Source: Juglans regia (Eukaryota; Streptophyta; Magnoliopsida; Fagales; Juglandaceae). Taken from it: a stretch of DNA of 64,000 nt. A program made the translations under genes and the position numbers. This document shows positions 19,560 to 32,967 of the stretch, in pieces (position 1 is the first letter of the stretch; every line of letters begins with the position of its first letter). The stretch covers positions 12,223,334 through 12,287,333 of the forward strand of contig NC_049905.1 of assembly GCF_001411555.2 (NCBI RefSeq), given 5' to 3'. Below the pieces are notes generated by a model. That model was not told where the DNA came from and did no database searches. It was given only the letters and a program-made list of their open reading frames with translations.

Positions 19560-22500
19560 TAGTTTCATTATCCGTCACACATACGCACTAATCTGATAGT
19601 AAGTTAAGAGGTAACTTACAGTGATCGTCATGTTTTACGAGGTAATGCACAAAATACGAAAAATTTGAAAGTAGGAGCTCTAAATGTTATGAACTTAATT
19701 ACTAACAAATAGAAACATGAAGAAATGCTAACTTATAGTAAAATTACCATTTTACCTTCTACATGCGAAAAAATGACCATTTTTTACCCCTAATTTAAGA
19801 ATTTCACATCCTAACTCCGAAAGTCTCCAAGGAATGTAAATTTTGCCTTAAACTCAAATATCAACTTAGAAAAATTTAAAACAAAACAAAATTATGAAAA
19901 ACACCATGGGGCCGAAACAATCAAATGTCATTTCTTTTTTATTTTTGTTGCAATTTTATCCAACTCCAAAACTTATGATTAAACCGAATATTGCAACAAA
20001 GATCCTCATATCCTTAGTTTAAAAATATGCTTAAAACATCCAACAAGATTATAATTCACATAATCACAAAACTCTTTAGTAAAAATATCCAAACTTTTTA
20101 ACTAAAATTCAACTCTTGAATCTCAAGGTTTTACCTGTTTCAAAGCATTTCCAAAAACTCTAAAAATTCAAAAGTTTCTTCTAACATGTTCATAACAAAA
20201 ACCTAAGAACTAACATACTTTGAATCAACACATAAAAGTCACAAAAAATCACAAAATAGCACATGAAGCACTCGGCTTCTACCCTAAGCCAAAAACAGAA
20301 TTTCTTTCCCAACTAGTTTTGATCAAACACTTGATCTAAGGCATTCTATGGTGAGATCTTCAAAAAATAAACATAAAATGGTTTAAAATTCTGTCCTAAA
20401 GTATATCCAAGCATTAAACTTAAAATACATGGATAAAAATAACTCAAAATATGGATCTAACTAAAAACATCAAACTTTTGACCCAACCGTATAATATCTT
20501 GCATAAAGATTCACATATTTGGAATCGATGTCAAAAAGCTTCAAACTAACATCCTAACATGTAGATAAATGGTTTAGAATCATCAAATAAAAATATGAAA
20601 GCCATTGGATTAAGATTAAACTACAAAAAACTCAAACTTTCTAAAAACAGAAACTGTGTTTCCTCTTCCAGTTTCTAAGTATCTATATTTGAGAAAATAT
20701 TTCTTCAAAATCTTTAATCATGCAACTAATCTTGACAAAACATTCATATATAGATGTTAACAACACTCCATAAAACTTTCGGACCAAGAATCGTCCATTA
20801 GCTTGGTCAAAAAGTTCAAAACTCATCACACCATCCAGATTGTCATCTAGATTGACCTTTCCATAGTTAAAATAAATTTTGACGAATCAAACGACTATGA
20901 AATCAAACAAACAAGATACCCACATAAATTAGACTCAAAGAAGAACAATGTTCATGAAGGAATCATTGTGAGATGAAACTTACAAGGGTTCCAGAAATGG
21001 CACACAAAAAGCCACTGAAAGCTGCCCAAGAGAGCTCCTAAGGGTTTTTTTGCAAGAATTTGAGTGAAAAGTGGTGAAGTGAAGGAAGTAAAGACCTGAA
21101 TGCCTCTTACACATTCTGAAGAGTGAAAGGAGAGCATGAGTGACATTTTGGTGATTATGGGTTTGGCCAAAACAAAGGGCAAAACAGTGGGCAATAGTGA
21201 GTGGTTTTTAGCCAAAGAAATATCCAATAGAAGGGTGGTGGTGAGGTGACCTTTGGCCTCACATCATGCATGACTTTGGGGCAAGCTTTGGGCAGAGGCT
21301 GGTCTACCATGGGTGGGAGAAAACTTACTCAAAAAGCTTTGCCAAGTAGCCAAAATTCGTTAGCCTTAATGAGCCTTGAACAAATGGGTTTCATTTGGAG
21401 TTTAGAGAAGGTTCGGTTAAGGTATGAGATGCTATCAAATTCAAATCAATTTTTTTTTTTTTTTGGTCCATTCAAATTTTCAAGATTTAAATGGGTGGAT
21501 AAGCTAAATACTTGACGGCAACTATTGAAAACCGGCAGCTAAACCGACTCTTGGAACTTAGGCACCTGCGTGAATGGAGTGAGGTAGGACGCATCTAGAA
21601 GCTCTTAAGGTCAAGGAATCCGTCAGTGCCACCCGTGTGGTCAAAAGAGTCATAGAATAGTAAGAATAAGTGCCACCCGGCAATTATTGTTTCGTGTCTT
21701 GCGACTCCTGGCTCTTTGGTTTTGACATAATAGCAAGAATTCATAGCTCAGCTAATTTGTTGCAATTGGTAAATGAGATGTAGAGATCAAATCCTAACCT
21801 TCCATTGATCAAATCCTAATCTTCACTCAAATCGACTTTAACAAAATCTAAAAATGATGATATTTAAGTTATTATATCAAGCTTAAGAAATGAAAAATTA
21901 CGCTGGAATTCACACCAGAAATTTGTGCGCTTGATCTTTGCTCAACATTGGCTATAGCAAATTCAACTTCGGCGATGTTGGCTCGAGCAAACATAATTTC
22001 TTTCCCTAATAATAAAACAAAAGGAAAGTTTGTGCAAACTCCGCTTGACCCGCGATTGGCCTGGGAACTTGCTCAAAACCAACTTCACATTATTCCTCAC
22101 CCATTGTGCTCAAGCCGCCCCACAATGCACTCCGCTCAATCTTCGGCCATTAGAATTCTCCCCATCCTTGGTGTTAAGAGAATGGCTTTGTTTATCCGCC
22201 ATCATGGGTGTCTTCCCATTGCCTCCACATTTCAAATTCCCAACACTAACAATCGGTCAAAGCTGATTTTGGAAATGGGCTCTAAAACGATTAGCATCCG
22301 CTGCTCCAATTTCAAGACACGTAATCTCGTCCCCAACCATCCATGCCTGATTCACCGATTTCCACATGTTTTCACTCTAACTTTGAAAGCAGAGTTCTAT
22401 CTCTCTCGAAAGTTGAACTTGTAAAACACATTGATGGTGGCAAATCTGCTACCATCCAGCCTCATTTAGAATCATGGAAAAAAGATGGTTGTCGACTCAT

Positions 22501-22990
22501 GTAGAACATAACACAACTTTACAAAATCCCATTATTACTTGGGGCTCCAAGAGAGAGAGAAAACTAGTTATATTGAACCAGATTTCGTTGCCTTGATTTA
22601 GTTGGAGTTGTGATTTTCATTTCTTTTAGCCAACGAAACACCTTTTTCCTTTCTTTTCTTGATAGCCAAACAAAAAGGGAAAAACCAGTGCTGGAGAAAG
22701 ACCCAGAAAATATAACTTCTCTATATCAAATAGACTGTACAGTGCACTTACCGTTTTCTTGAATGGAATACTGGTACAAGATGGTTCATATTGGCACTGG
22801 GAAGACCATTAATATACAATATAAACACGATTAAGCGAAAGGACGATGATAATAGCTATTTCCGACTAGGTTGTTATAATTAACCAGAGTAGCCAAAAGC
22901 CTTCATGGCCTATGCTGCTCTTTGGTCTTCTTCAAATTCATTTAGATGCAGTGATCCCTGGCATTAACTGTAATACTACCCAGGTTTTAC
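19560..22990. other. Probable decayed LTR-element sequence, no gene assignable
   Basis: AT-rich text with few structured signals. Together with minisatellites A-D it could be a long LTR, but I found no paired ends. The 158-codon plus-strand frame at 21948-22424 and its antisense show no recognised domain. A stretch at 21560-21720 repeats the word GTGCCACCCG and looks like retroelement leader. I assign no function. Confidence 0.35.
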
Positions 22991-23702
22991 TAATAATAAT
23001 ATCATTTATTGGATCCATCTGGGTCTAAGGTTCAATCAGATAAACCAGCATTTCTCTTGAGATGCCCCTTCAAGTCCATGATATCGCCTTCCCACCGCGT
23101 AACAGCTTGATTCTCACAAACCCATATCTCATATGCTTACCTGGTTTATGAGCCTGAAATCATGGCTAACAAGAACCATACCCCCATCCCGCTCTTTCAA
23201 TGCTTCTGCCAATGAATCAATTGTCTCAATATCCAAGTGATTAGTTGGCTCATCAAGCAGCAGCAAGTGGGGCTGCCTGTCTGCCAACAATGCAAAGATC
23301 ACCGTCTCCTTTGCCCGTCCAATAAATTCTTCATTGGCATCACCTGAGCTTTACCGGACAGTTCAAATTTCCCAATTGCTGCCCTCATCCTCTCTTCCTC
23401 ATTCCCTGGGCATTCTTTAATCATATATTGAAATGCAGACATTTCCATGTCATTTTTCTCAGCCAAAAGCTGATGCAATTTTCAAGTGATTATGCCTCCG
23501 GACCATGCCATCAATAGGAACCAGGTCACCTGTCATCAGCTTCAGCAATGTACTCTTCCCAGCTCCATTGGGTCCAACCAAAGCAATCCTCGAGTCCAAG
23601 TCTACCCCAAAATCGATGTTAAAGTATATGAGATTCTCAGGTGTATAACCAAATGTTATTTCCACAAATTGAAGCACTGGCGGTGGAAGCTTCCCCACAT
23701 CA

Positions 23703-23885
<183 letters not shown>

Positions 23886-23957
23886 TCATCTGGTTCTATT
23901 CCAGTTCAGCACGAGTCTGAACTGCATATTGATCAAAGTTACCAGTGTAGAGCTTCA

Positions 23958-24086
<129 letters not shown>

Positions 24087-25504
24087 TCAACACAAATGGT
24101 AAATCAACCAGACCATCAAATCTGTCCATTTTTTTAAACCACATAATAAAACAAACATAGCAACATCCTTTTTCTAAGTTACATGGGAACATTTAAAACA
24201 ACTTGAAGTAAGAAATGCGAATCAATCAAAGGCATTCAGCTATCAGATTCGGAAAAAACTATTTTTGGTTGTGTCACAGAGACTAGGTCAATCCTGTCTC
24301 CATATATAATTTTCGTGAGAAAGGAACAGGGCAATGGGATGGGAGAAAAATACCTCCCTTTATGTCCAAGGGGCCTAATGGGTATCCAATAGAGCAAATG
24401 AAGAGTGGGGTGAAGGACAAGGCTGTAGAACAGCCACAGATGTACAACCAACAAATATTATTACCACATTTTAACGTTTAAACTATCTAATTCCTACCTC
24501 AAACAAAAAAAGATCACAATTTCACCAAAAGACCAAACACATTCCTCAAACAAATGTCCATTAACCTGTGAAACTTCAAAAAGGTATATACAAGTAACAA
24601 GATGCCCAATGTGGAAGCACCTAAAAATGTTTTCCCATAGAAAGATATATTGCGAGTTAGTCAATATTAAATTACTCAAGAAGCAAATTATTAGCTTTGT
24701 CACAACATAGTCAGACAAAGAAACAATAAGAATTGGTCTTCCTTCGCAGGCTCCACCAATTTCAGACTTCAATAAAATTAGGAAGTCCCAACAAAAGACC
24801 ATGTAACAGAGAACACGCTATTTGATCAAATGACACGCCAAGATGATTGGTAGGTTCATCAAGCAAAAGAATGGTTGGATTCATAAATAGAGCCTGCGCT
24901 AAAGCAATCCTCATTCTCCAGCCACCTGAAAAATCATGAGTTTTCTTCGCCTGCATCTGTTTATTGAATCCAAGACCATACAAAATTTCAGCAACACGCT
25001 TCTCAGCAGTTGCTGCATCTAAGGCTTCCAAACGCTCATAAACTCGTTCAAGAGTTTCCCCACCTCCATCGTCCTAGAGCCAATGCGTATATGGAAGTCA
25101 CAAGAGACAGTTAATTTAAAAAGTTGAAAGAAAAAATAACAAAAGCCAAAGTATACACACCTGGGCAACCAAAAGTTCAACTTCTTTCTCCAATCTCAAC
25201 GTCTGAACAGGTCCAATTCAGAACAGGTCCAGATTAATTGAAGTAATTATATGGATCCAAATAAAGACTCTTCACACGACTAGACAAATAGAGTAAGAAG
25301 GTAAGACTCACGAACCTGCCATAGTTAAGCGCCAATTCAGAATCGACTATGAGATCATGCCCATGACACGTAACAGACAAAGATTCTATCTGTAATGAAA
25401 CAAAAGTCAGTTCATCATCAATATTTTTTCACTCCAGTGGCTCTACTTCATGTATTCAGAAAATTTTTTACTTCACAATATTACCTCCTCCAAGGATTCC
25501 AACA

Positions 25505-25637
25505 GGCCTGTAATTTTTGTCCCAAAATATCTTTTGGGACAGTTTTATTGGAACAATTTTGAGACTTTTTTTTTTTGTGAAATTTTTGTCTTTTGGGATG
25601 AAACTTTTCGTTCCAAATGACCTTATTTGTTGTAGTG
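25505..25637 (-). mobile_element. CACTA-type element end (fragment)
   Basis: On the minus strand it starts CACTACAACAAAT (25637-25625), the terminal repeat of plant CACTA transposons. It continues into the GGAACGAAAAGTTTCATCCC block and small inverted repeats (TCCCAAAATATCTTTTGGGA). A matching second terminus is not visible, so this is a one-ended fragment in the pseudogene intron. Confidence 0.6.
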
Positions 25638-26292
25638 AGGGATGCATAGTGAGTTTTAGTCAGAAGGGAATTTTCAAGTATCTGGTCCTGGCAAAATAAA
25701 GGCCCTGGTGACAGACCCAGCTGCTCAACTAGGCGTTTGTCTAGGTGCACCAAGCTAGCAACAATAAGGTAAAAAGGAGATGACGACATCATTTATATTT
25801 TACATTCTGTAGAGTCATCTGAGGACTCTAAACTATAACACTTACCTAAGAAATTATTTTGATGATGTTATTACTTTAATTTACTATATGTTAACAAGAT
25901 TAATATGGGTACAACCCAACATAATTCCACTCTTGGATAAAATCATTAACTGGAATTATATGCTGCAATTCCAAAACGTGAACAGAAGTTATCATTTTCA
26001 TTAGACAATATCCCAATTTGATCATCCATTAAATAGTTACCATAACCCTGTCCAACATGCCTAGTTGAAAGTACAAGCCCATGTGTCAAATATCAGATTA
26101 GGTACTTCAGGCCGTAAGCACTTTTAACAGCTCTAATGCTGTCCGATCCCTTCAAACATGGTAGAGGCCACTGGTTGCCTGATGAGAATCAATGAAAGTT
26201 CAGCATTCCTCCATCCAATTAGGGACGGTCACCACTACTTCTCTTTTATGATTTCTGACCAATGCATTGAGGGGAACATGCCACCATAATAG

Positions 26293-26440
26293 TGTAACAC
26301 CCCAGACTGTGTACAAGAAGGGTGGCAAATAGAAGCCCACATTGCCTAGGAAGAAATTCTTACAGTTTATAATAATTTCTAAAGTGCTTAATTGTAACCT
26401 TGATTAGTCACTTTTTAATATAAGCCATTGTGTCACTTGT
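26293..26440 (+). repeat. Diverged TRIM LTR relic
   Basis: Starts TGTAACACCCC and follows the same word order as the 172-bp TRIM LTRs at 2752 and 3026: GGGTGG, CCCACATTGCCTAGG, TTTATAA, TTGATTAGTCAC, ATATAAGCCA. It is followed by a GGGGGTATAAG purine-rich duplication (26450-26480). Same family as the TRIM, more decayed. The right edge is uncertain. Confidence 0.6.
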
Positions 26441-26479
26441 CCATAAAAGGGGGGTATAAGCCCATAAAAGGGGGTATAA

Positions 26480-28782
26480 GTCCATGTATGACTTCAGTTT
26501 TCCCCTTGTTGGTTCAAGCAAGCTCAAGTGCAAATCACAATGCGCCAAGGCGGAAGCACTTTGTTACCAAAGACAATCGCATATTCGGCACGGCAGATTT
26601 TTAGTAAACTTAAAGCACAAAAAGTGTGGTTTTATAGTTTGTCAATTTTAACTATATGCTATTTGTTTGGATCATTAATTTAAATGATGTAGATGCTGAT
26701 GAGGATTATAAATTTTTTGATAGCAATGATGATGGTCCTATGCTCGATGATGAGGGTGCTTATATACTTTAGATCTGCAAATTATTTCATATATTAGCAT
26801 TGAATTCAATATTTTGTAAAGCACAAGAGAATTATATTAAATATTGTGTTTAAATTTTATGTAATCAGTTATAAGATTGTCATGTTGCATAATACTTTAC
26901 TTCAAACAAAAGGGTACTTGCCCTTTGTACTTTGCATCTAGGCTCTAGGTGGTGTGTATGCTGAAGTGCATTTGCTACTTTCACTAACATCTCTTTTCTT
27001 AAATCGTTACAAATAATAACAGAGTCAGTTTCCAGTCAAAAGTGTGGAAATCAAACATCCACATGGGGGGGGGGAGATTGTAGCACTTCAGATGAAATAT
27101 AGGAAACGTGGTGAATGATATCCTACATTTCCTGAAAAAGAGAATGTTAGTGAAAGTAGCAAATGCACCCCGTTTCAGATGGCCACCAGATCAACATGAG
27201 GATGGCCGTGGTCACTCCTAGTTTCTCAAAGGGCATGAAGGCACCCAGTGAGATCGAGGGGCCACCCATTGAAGAGAAAGAGGGTGCTGCAGCCACCGCC
27301 AGTTCTCAAAGTGGGTGGCCATGGCGGTCACACCCTTTGATTTGGCAGGGGAGGTGCCTGCCCCTCCTCCTCCTCCAATTATTGTTTATAACTTGTTAAA
27401 CGTTTTTTGATACGCAAGTATTTTTATTGGTTTTTCTTTTTATTTTTAAGTTCTTTCTTTTAATTTTAATTTTAATTTTTTTTGTTATTTATATTATATT
27501 TTTATTTTTCCTGACATGTGGCATGTCCAGTAAGAATTTTTAATAGTTAATTAATATAATATTAAAAGAACGACTGATTTAATCAAAGTGAAAGCACAGA
27601 AAATAAAATTTTCAAAATTAGAATATAGGTAGTAACCTGGCCAAAAGGCAAACTATAGGAGCTATTTTAGTATATGTAACTCAAGCAGCAGTACTTTCAG
27701 AGTCAATGTTAATAGTTATTTTAACTCAATTAATTTTAAGGGTTACAAACTAAAATGATGTTAATAGTTAATAGTTTTAATGTCAATAGTTAATTTTAAT
27801 GTTAATAGTTTTTTAAAAGTGATTGTGAGACGCTTGTACATTCACAACTGCAACTATCATTTCCATGCAATAAACTACTAATCATTCCATAATTCAATGT
27901 GTTGTCTAGTATTCCTGAAGAGTTCCATTCAATGTGTTGTCTAACTTTAATCATTTGCACCTTAAGTTCATATATGATTAAATGCATGACCAACCTATAT
28001 AAATCAGAACCTTACAATGCCATGATCAATCCAGCTAAAAAAGTCAAATCAAAGCGAATATAAACCATGAACCCAAGAAAAACACCCACATATGCTGTAA
28101 TTTGAGATCAGAGAAAGGCAACCTCTTCATTGTATTTTTCTCACTAAGACCCAATATTTCATAATTTCCAAATAATACAACTATGGGGAAAGATTAATGT
28201 AAATTTTCTAGACAAACAAATCTCTTGGCTTCAGTTCCATAAGCATAACTAGCGACATTGCACCAAATCAATTTATTTTATCTTATAATTTGAACTGCTT
28301 TCTTACCTTATTATGTTTCCAAAATATTTTTATAATTTTTATTTTTTTTATAAGCCCAGAAGATTCAAAGTGCTCTGTTTGTTTCAAAAAAACTTTCTTT
28401 TGAAGCGAAAAGCTTTTCTCCATGTTAACTTCCCTCACTCCACCTGATTTCTCCAAAATTAATTGGAGATGAACAATTCTGTCAGAATACAAAGCCGAAG
28501 TACCTATCATAAGCAAAATTCACCTACCTGAATCGGGTTTTCTTAAAAAGTTTAGGGTCAACATCATACAAAGTCTTGGACTCATACATACACGCAGAGC
28601 ATAAGTAACGTATTAGGCATTAATACAAGAAATTTAAAAAGAAAGAAAAAACAGAGCATTAACCAAACTCGTATATATCCCTCCTCCCCCTTCTTTTTCC
28701 ACTCATCCAAACCAGAAAACGATAACATAATTTCATTGAACCGTGAAAGAAGTTTTAGATTAACGATGCGTGAGGAACTTAC
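26480..28782. other. Remainder of the ABCF1-like pseudogene's long intron
   Basis: No coding exon recognised. A G-rich tract (27065-27078) and a GC-rich block (27160-27370) containing the words GGGTGGCCATGG and CTCCTCCTCC look repeat-derived. 27400-28260 is AT-rich. Frames here (27163-27399, 28283-28516) lack any family signal. Confidence 0.4.
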
Positions 28783-28887
28783 GCGGATATCTGGTGAGAG
28801 CGGATGCGAGCAGAGCAAGCCAGTACATGTCCGTTCCGGTATACTATGCGCTCCAACTCCGTGACTGATTTTCCTGCCAAGGCTGGG

Positions 28888-29100
28888 GTTTAAATACGGA
28901 ATGGATCGATGAGATGAATGTAACACCCCGTTTTTAGAGGTTAAGAGAGTAAGCTCCAGTTAGTTAGGAATATCTCTAATAATAAAAAAAAATTTAAATA
29001 CGGAATGGATCGAAGATATGAATGTAACGTTCCCCTTTTTTGAGGTTTAGAGACTTAGCTCTTATTACTCAAGAACATCTCTAATAATAAAAAATAAAAA
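28888..29100. repeat. Tandem duplication across the LTR/pseudogene junction
   Basis: TAAATACGGAATGGATCGA occurs at 28891 and again at 28995 (104-bp spacing). Each copy is followed by ATGAATGTAAC, the LTR start. The duplicated unit therefore contains about 28 bp of pseudogene flank plus about 76 bp of LTR. It must have arisen after the LTR inserted. Confidence 0.75.
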
Positions 29101-31146
29101 CAATAAAATTCTACAAGATACTTAACTTATTTGTTCGATTCAAAAATCCATGTTCCTCCATAGAAATACTAAACAAAAACCTCAATAAGATAAAATAAGA
29201 TATCCATAAAGACTCAAATTATTCATAACTTGTTATACCAAAATAACCGCTTGAGATAAAACTATTAAATATGATCCTCTAAAATACTTGTACTCTTAGT
29301 ACTCATTCATCTATAATCATTAGACTTTTCCAATACTTCATACTCTTGTTCTCCAACTAAATCATAAAAATATCTGAAAAATGTTATGGAGATAAAGGGT
29401 GAGTCATCAACAACTCAGTAAGCAGAGAATATATGCTAGTATGTAAACATGAGCATTTTCACAGAGTTTAAAATACAGAAACAAAACATTTCAATTTCAA
29501 TATACAAATCTCAAAAATACATATTAGCAAAAAATCAGAGCAACATTTCAAACATTTCATATTCAGAAACCTACTTTTCATATTTAAAGACTCATTTGGC
29601 ACAACATGACTGAACACCTTCATCTTATCATATCATATCATAACATCATATCAGAATAGAGGCCTTGTTTAACCCACGTGGTAGGGTTGTGCATTCTGCG
29701 AAAATCCAAGCAGAAGATAAATCACCATGTTATCAAAGCGATTGCACTCAGAGTAGAGACCACTATTATATCATGTGATATGATATTATATCTCATGACA
29801 GGGCCAGAGGTCACTATTGTATCCCGTTACAGAGACGAAGGTCACTATTATATCCCGTGACAGGGCCACGTATCAGAGCAAAACAGAATCATAATCATTA
29901 TATCAAAATCAGAATCAGAAAGTCATGCCAAAGGTTTTTCAAATGCCACATCATATCAAAATAGAGTACTGAAATTCATATAATTTCACATTTTCCAAAA
30001 TAGATTCATAACATCTTCATGTCACATGCAAATTTATCAAATTTGCATATTCACTCATTTTTCTCAGTTCAATAACAGAATGCCAAAGATAAACTCATAT
30101 CTACACTAGTCATGCCAGAAAAATACCTTATTTTTATATAGAATCTCATGAGTAATCCAGAACAAATAATTGAGGTCGTTCAGAATTCTTTTCATAACAA
30201 AAAATTATATTTTTCAAAATTGACCTCAATTCATTTTATTTTTATACAAAGTCTAGCATAGGATAGGAACTCCACTTATCTGGACTTCTCAGCTTTTTCA
30301 GAATTTTTCTAAAAAATTCTGAACAATAATTAATCGTCACCTATAAAATAATCATGTAATTCCTGTAAATTTTCAATCAATCACGAATTTCGATATTTAA
30401 GCTTAAGCTCCTAAAATAACCTATTTTAATTCCTTAAAACCTAAAATTCTCATAACCTCAAAATATATCATCACTTTCTAAAATCATCAATGTTCATTTA
30501 ATAATTTTGTCTAAAACATCTAAAAGTCTGAGCTATTTACTATTGAAGTGTAATTATAAAATATGATACTAGATAATATAATTATACCAAAATATTTTAA
30601 ATTATACAACAACAATATAATAAGCTAGATCATAATAAAAAAAAATACAACATTATTGTTTACTTTTTGAAAGAAAAACCTTGCCTAATACCAATTTAAT
30701 TTACTTAAAATATTTATGTAAAATATAAATAAATTAGAAAGCACTAATACATAATAAAAGTTTAAAAGCACATTAATACAACTTGTAGTAAAGTGTCCTA
30801 ATGTAATTTCATTTAATTAATAGACCAATTATTCGGTAAGGTATAGTTAGGCATTTTGTTGTTTGAAAACATATATAACATGCGTGAAATTAGCTTTGTA
30901 TGGCAGGGGCTCACCGAGAAGAGAACGTGTGACTGCGCATGGAGCTGGTTGTGGTCGACGACGGTGAGGGCGGCGCCTGGGCAGCTAAAATGATAGAGAG
31001 GGAGAGAGAGAGAGATGAACGAGAGAAGCACACGATGAGAGAATGAGGGAGAGATGGAGAGACATCGAGAGAAAAGAGAAAAACAAAAATAAACGGCATG
31101 AGCTTACTGGGGCCTAAGGCAGCGTGCGGCGGACTAGAGTGATGGG

Positions 31147-31828
31147 TAGGAGTGTAAATTTAAACTGAAAAACTGGACTGGACCGGACCGAACCGAACCA
31201 GTTGGTTCGATTTTGAACTAGTCCAATCCAAAACCAATTCCTATATTATGAAAACCGGCCAGACCCGGTCCGATTCGGTTCTGTAGTTTTTGGGACTGGA
31301 CCAGACCAAACCGGACCAGTTGGAAAAAAAATATATATATAAGATTTATATATTATATATAATTATATATTAAATTTATATATATAATTATATATCATAT
31401 ATGAAATAATTTCATATTATAATTTATAAATTATAACATGAAATGTTAATCTTAAATATGAACATTTGTAATTTGTTTGATTATATGTTTTTAATATAAT
31501 TATTTATAAGATAATGTTATTATAATTTATAAAATAAAAGTTTAATCTTAAATATGAAAATTTAATTGATCATATGCTTTAAACATAATATATATATATA
31601 TATATATTAAATTATTAATAACATTTTATCATAAGAAGTAACATTTTATTATATATTTTTTACATTTTAAAAAAATCGAAAAACCGGACCGGACCGAACC
31701 GGAAACTGGTAAAACTAGAGGTATCGGTTTTGGAGAGTAATCAAGGCGTAATCGGTTTTGAAAAATGCAAAACCGGTACATATCAATTCTGTCCAAAATC
31801 AGACCGAACCGAACCGGTTACACCCCTA
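31147..31828. mobile_element. Non-autonomous DNA transposon-like element with ACCGGACCG-rich ends
   Basis: Ends are TAGGAGTGTAA and TTACACCCCTA (inverted). Inside each end are mirrored clusters of GGACCGGACCGAACCG. The centre (31320-31670) is almost pure A/T. It resembles hAT-like non-autonomous elements whose ends read TAGGGGTGTAA. I could not confirm an 8-bp target duplication (GTGATGGG against TTGACGTG, partial match). Confidence 0.55.
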
Positions 31829-32589
31829 TTGACGTGGAGTCTTCGTTGACAGTTTCTGTGTACACTTGTCATGGTTGATTGCACCGAGAAGGAGCTGGGG
31901 ATGGCTATAAGTGGTGGCTCTGTTTCGGTGTGGGAAAATCAGAGGACAACGGTTGGCGGCTTTCTGTGAGATGGGGGAGGGGTGGTGGCATCGGTGGCTT
32001 CTGCCATGTGAAGGAAGTCTCGTCCTGATGCTAGGGGCCATTGTGACGTGAGGTGGACTGGTGGTGCACGGCTAGGTGGGCTTGGGATATGGAGGCTGGG
32101 TTGTCTCCATTCGAGGCTAGTGTCTTCCATCGTGCAAGGGCCGATCGTGTGGGTTGCGGCGTGGAAGAGCTTGGTAGTGGGACTGCCCTTCGGTGGTGGT
32201 TGTGCGGTTTCTCGTGGGGCTCGGGCAGTGACTATCACATGGTGGTACGCATGGCTGGGTTAGTGAATGTCCATGAAGGGTGGTGCATGGCAGCATGGGT
32301 GAAACAACCAATTTGTTGTTGGTTGCTGGGCGTTCCTTGATAGGGAGGCATGAAGGCATGGAGATGCTAGTCGCAGCAATGGTGGTTTTAAATGGAGGGC
32401 TCACTCATGGCAGTGGGAAGCTGAGACAAGCTTGGGCAGCACAAAGGTTCGACGGCAACGGGGAGAGCTTGATAGGGGTTTTATGATGGTCGCTGGCTAG
32501 TGGAGGAAGGGTTCGAGAAGGTTAATCTGGTGGTGCGGCGGCATTCTAGTCTAGGTTAAAGATCATTTATGTCTACCACGTATGAGTAG

Positions 32590-32591
<2 letters not shown>

Positions 32592-32624
<33 letters not shown>
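32592..32624. repeat. (TA)n microsatellite
   Basis: Uninterrupted TA dinucleotides of about 33 bp within the solo LTR. Another shorter TA run lies at about 31586-31609. Confidence 0.9.
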
Positions 32625-32627
<3 letters not shown>

Positions 32628-32967
32628 ACAGTTGCCATGAAAATAGAATAGAAACGTGCGTAAACTATGAAGTTAATTGTGAGTATATAGGTGATTGAAA
32701 CAAAAACAAAAAACAAAACCCTAAAGCTAAGGAGAATAGAGGCTTACGTGCATATGGGAGTGCTAGAGTTGTGCGTGGTGGGGCTTTAAAAAAACATTAA
32801 CCCAATTATCAAGCCCAATAAAATCATAACCTGCCAAAACAAAGATTTTAAACCCGTAGTCTATTAAAAAAAAAAAAAATACTCGAACACTCAATTGGGT
32901 TTTTCATACGCATAAGTCCAAAAGTGTTTAAAAATTGGGCTTGGTTGGGTTTGGGTGTTACAATGAA

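Larger units (their letters stand above)
28919..32962 (-). mobile_element. Solo LTR (4.0 kb with nested insert), same family as 7233-9878
   Basis: Begins TGTAACACCCCG and ends TTGGGTGTTACA, flanked by perfect 5-bp duplications ATGAA (28914-28918 and 32963-32967). Shares the CATCAACAACTCAGTAAGCA block (29406) and the AAGTCCA/GTTCCTAT block with the copy at 7233-9878, in the same orientation. The excess length comes from an insert at 31147-31828, a local duplication at the left end and an extended GC-rich part (31830-32540). No internal retroelement region is present. Confidence 0.8.

Noticed and set aside
21948..22424. 158-codon plus-strand frame
   Set aside because: No recognised domain, no supporting splice or promoter signals, and its antisense is equally uninformative. 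Kept only as unassigned sequence.
31826..32486. Cluster of overlapping 70-99 codon frames on both strands
   Set aside because: GC-rich part of the third solo LTR. There is no consistent protein and no family match.
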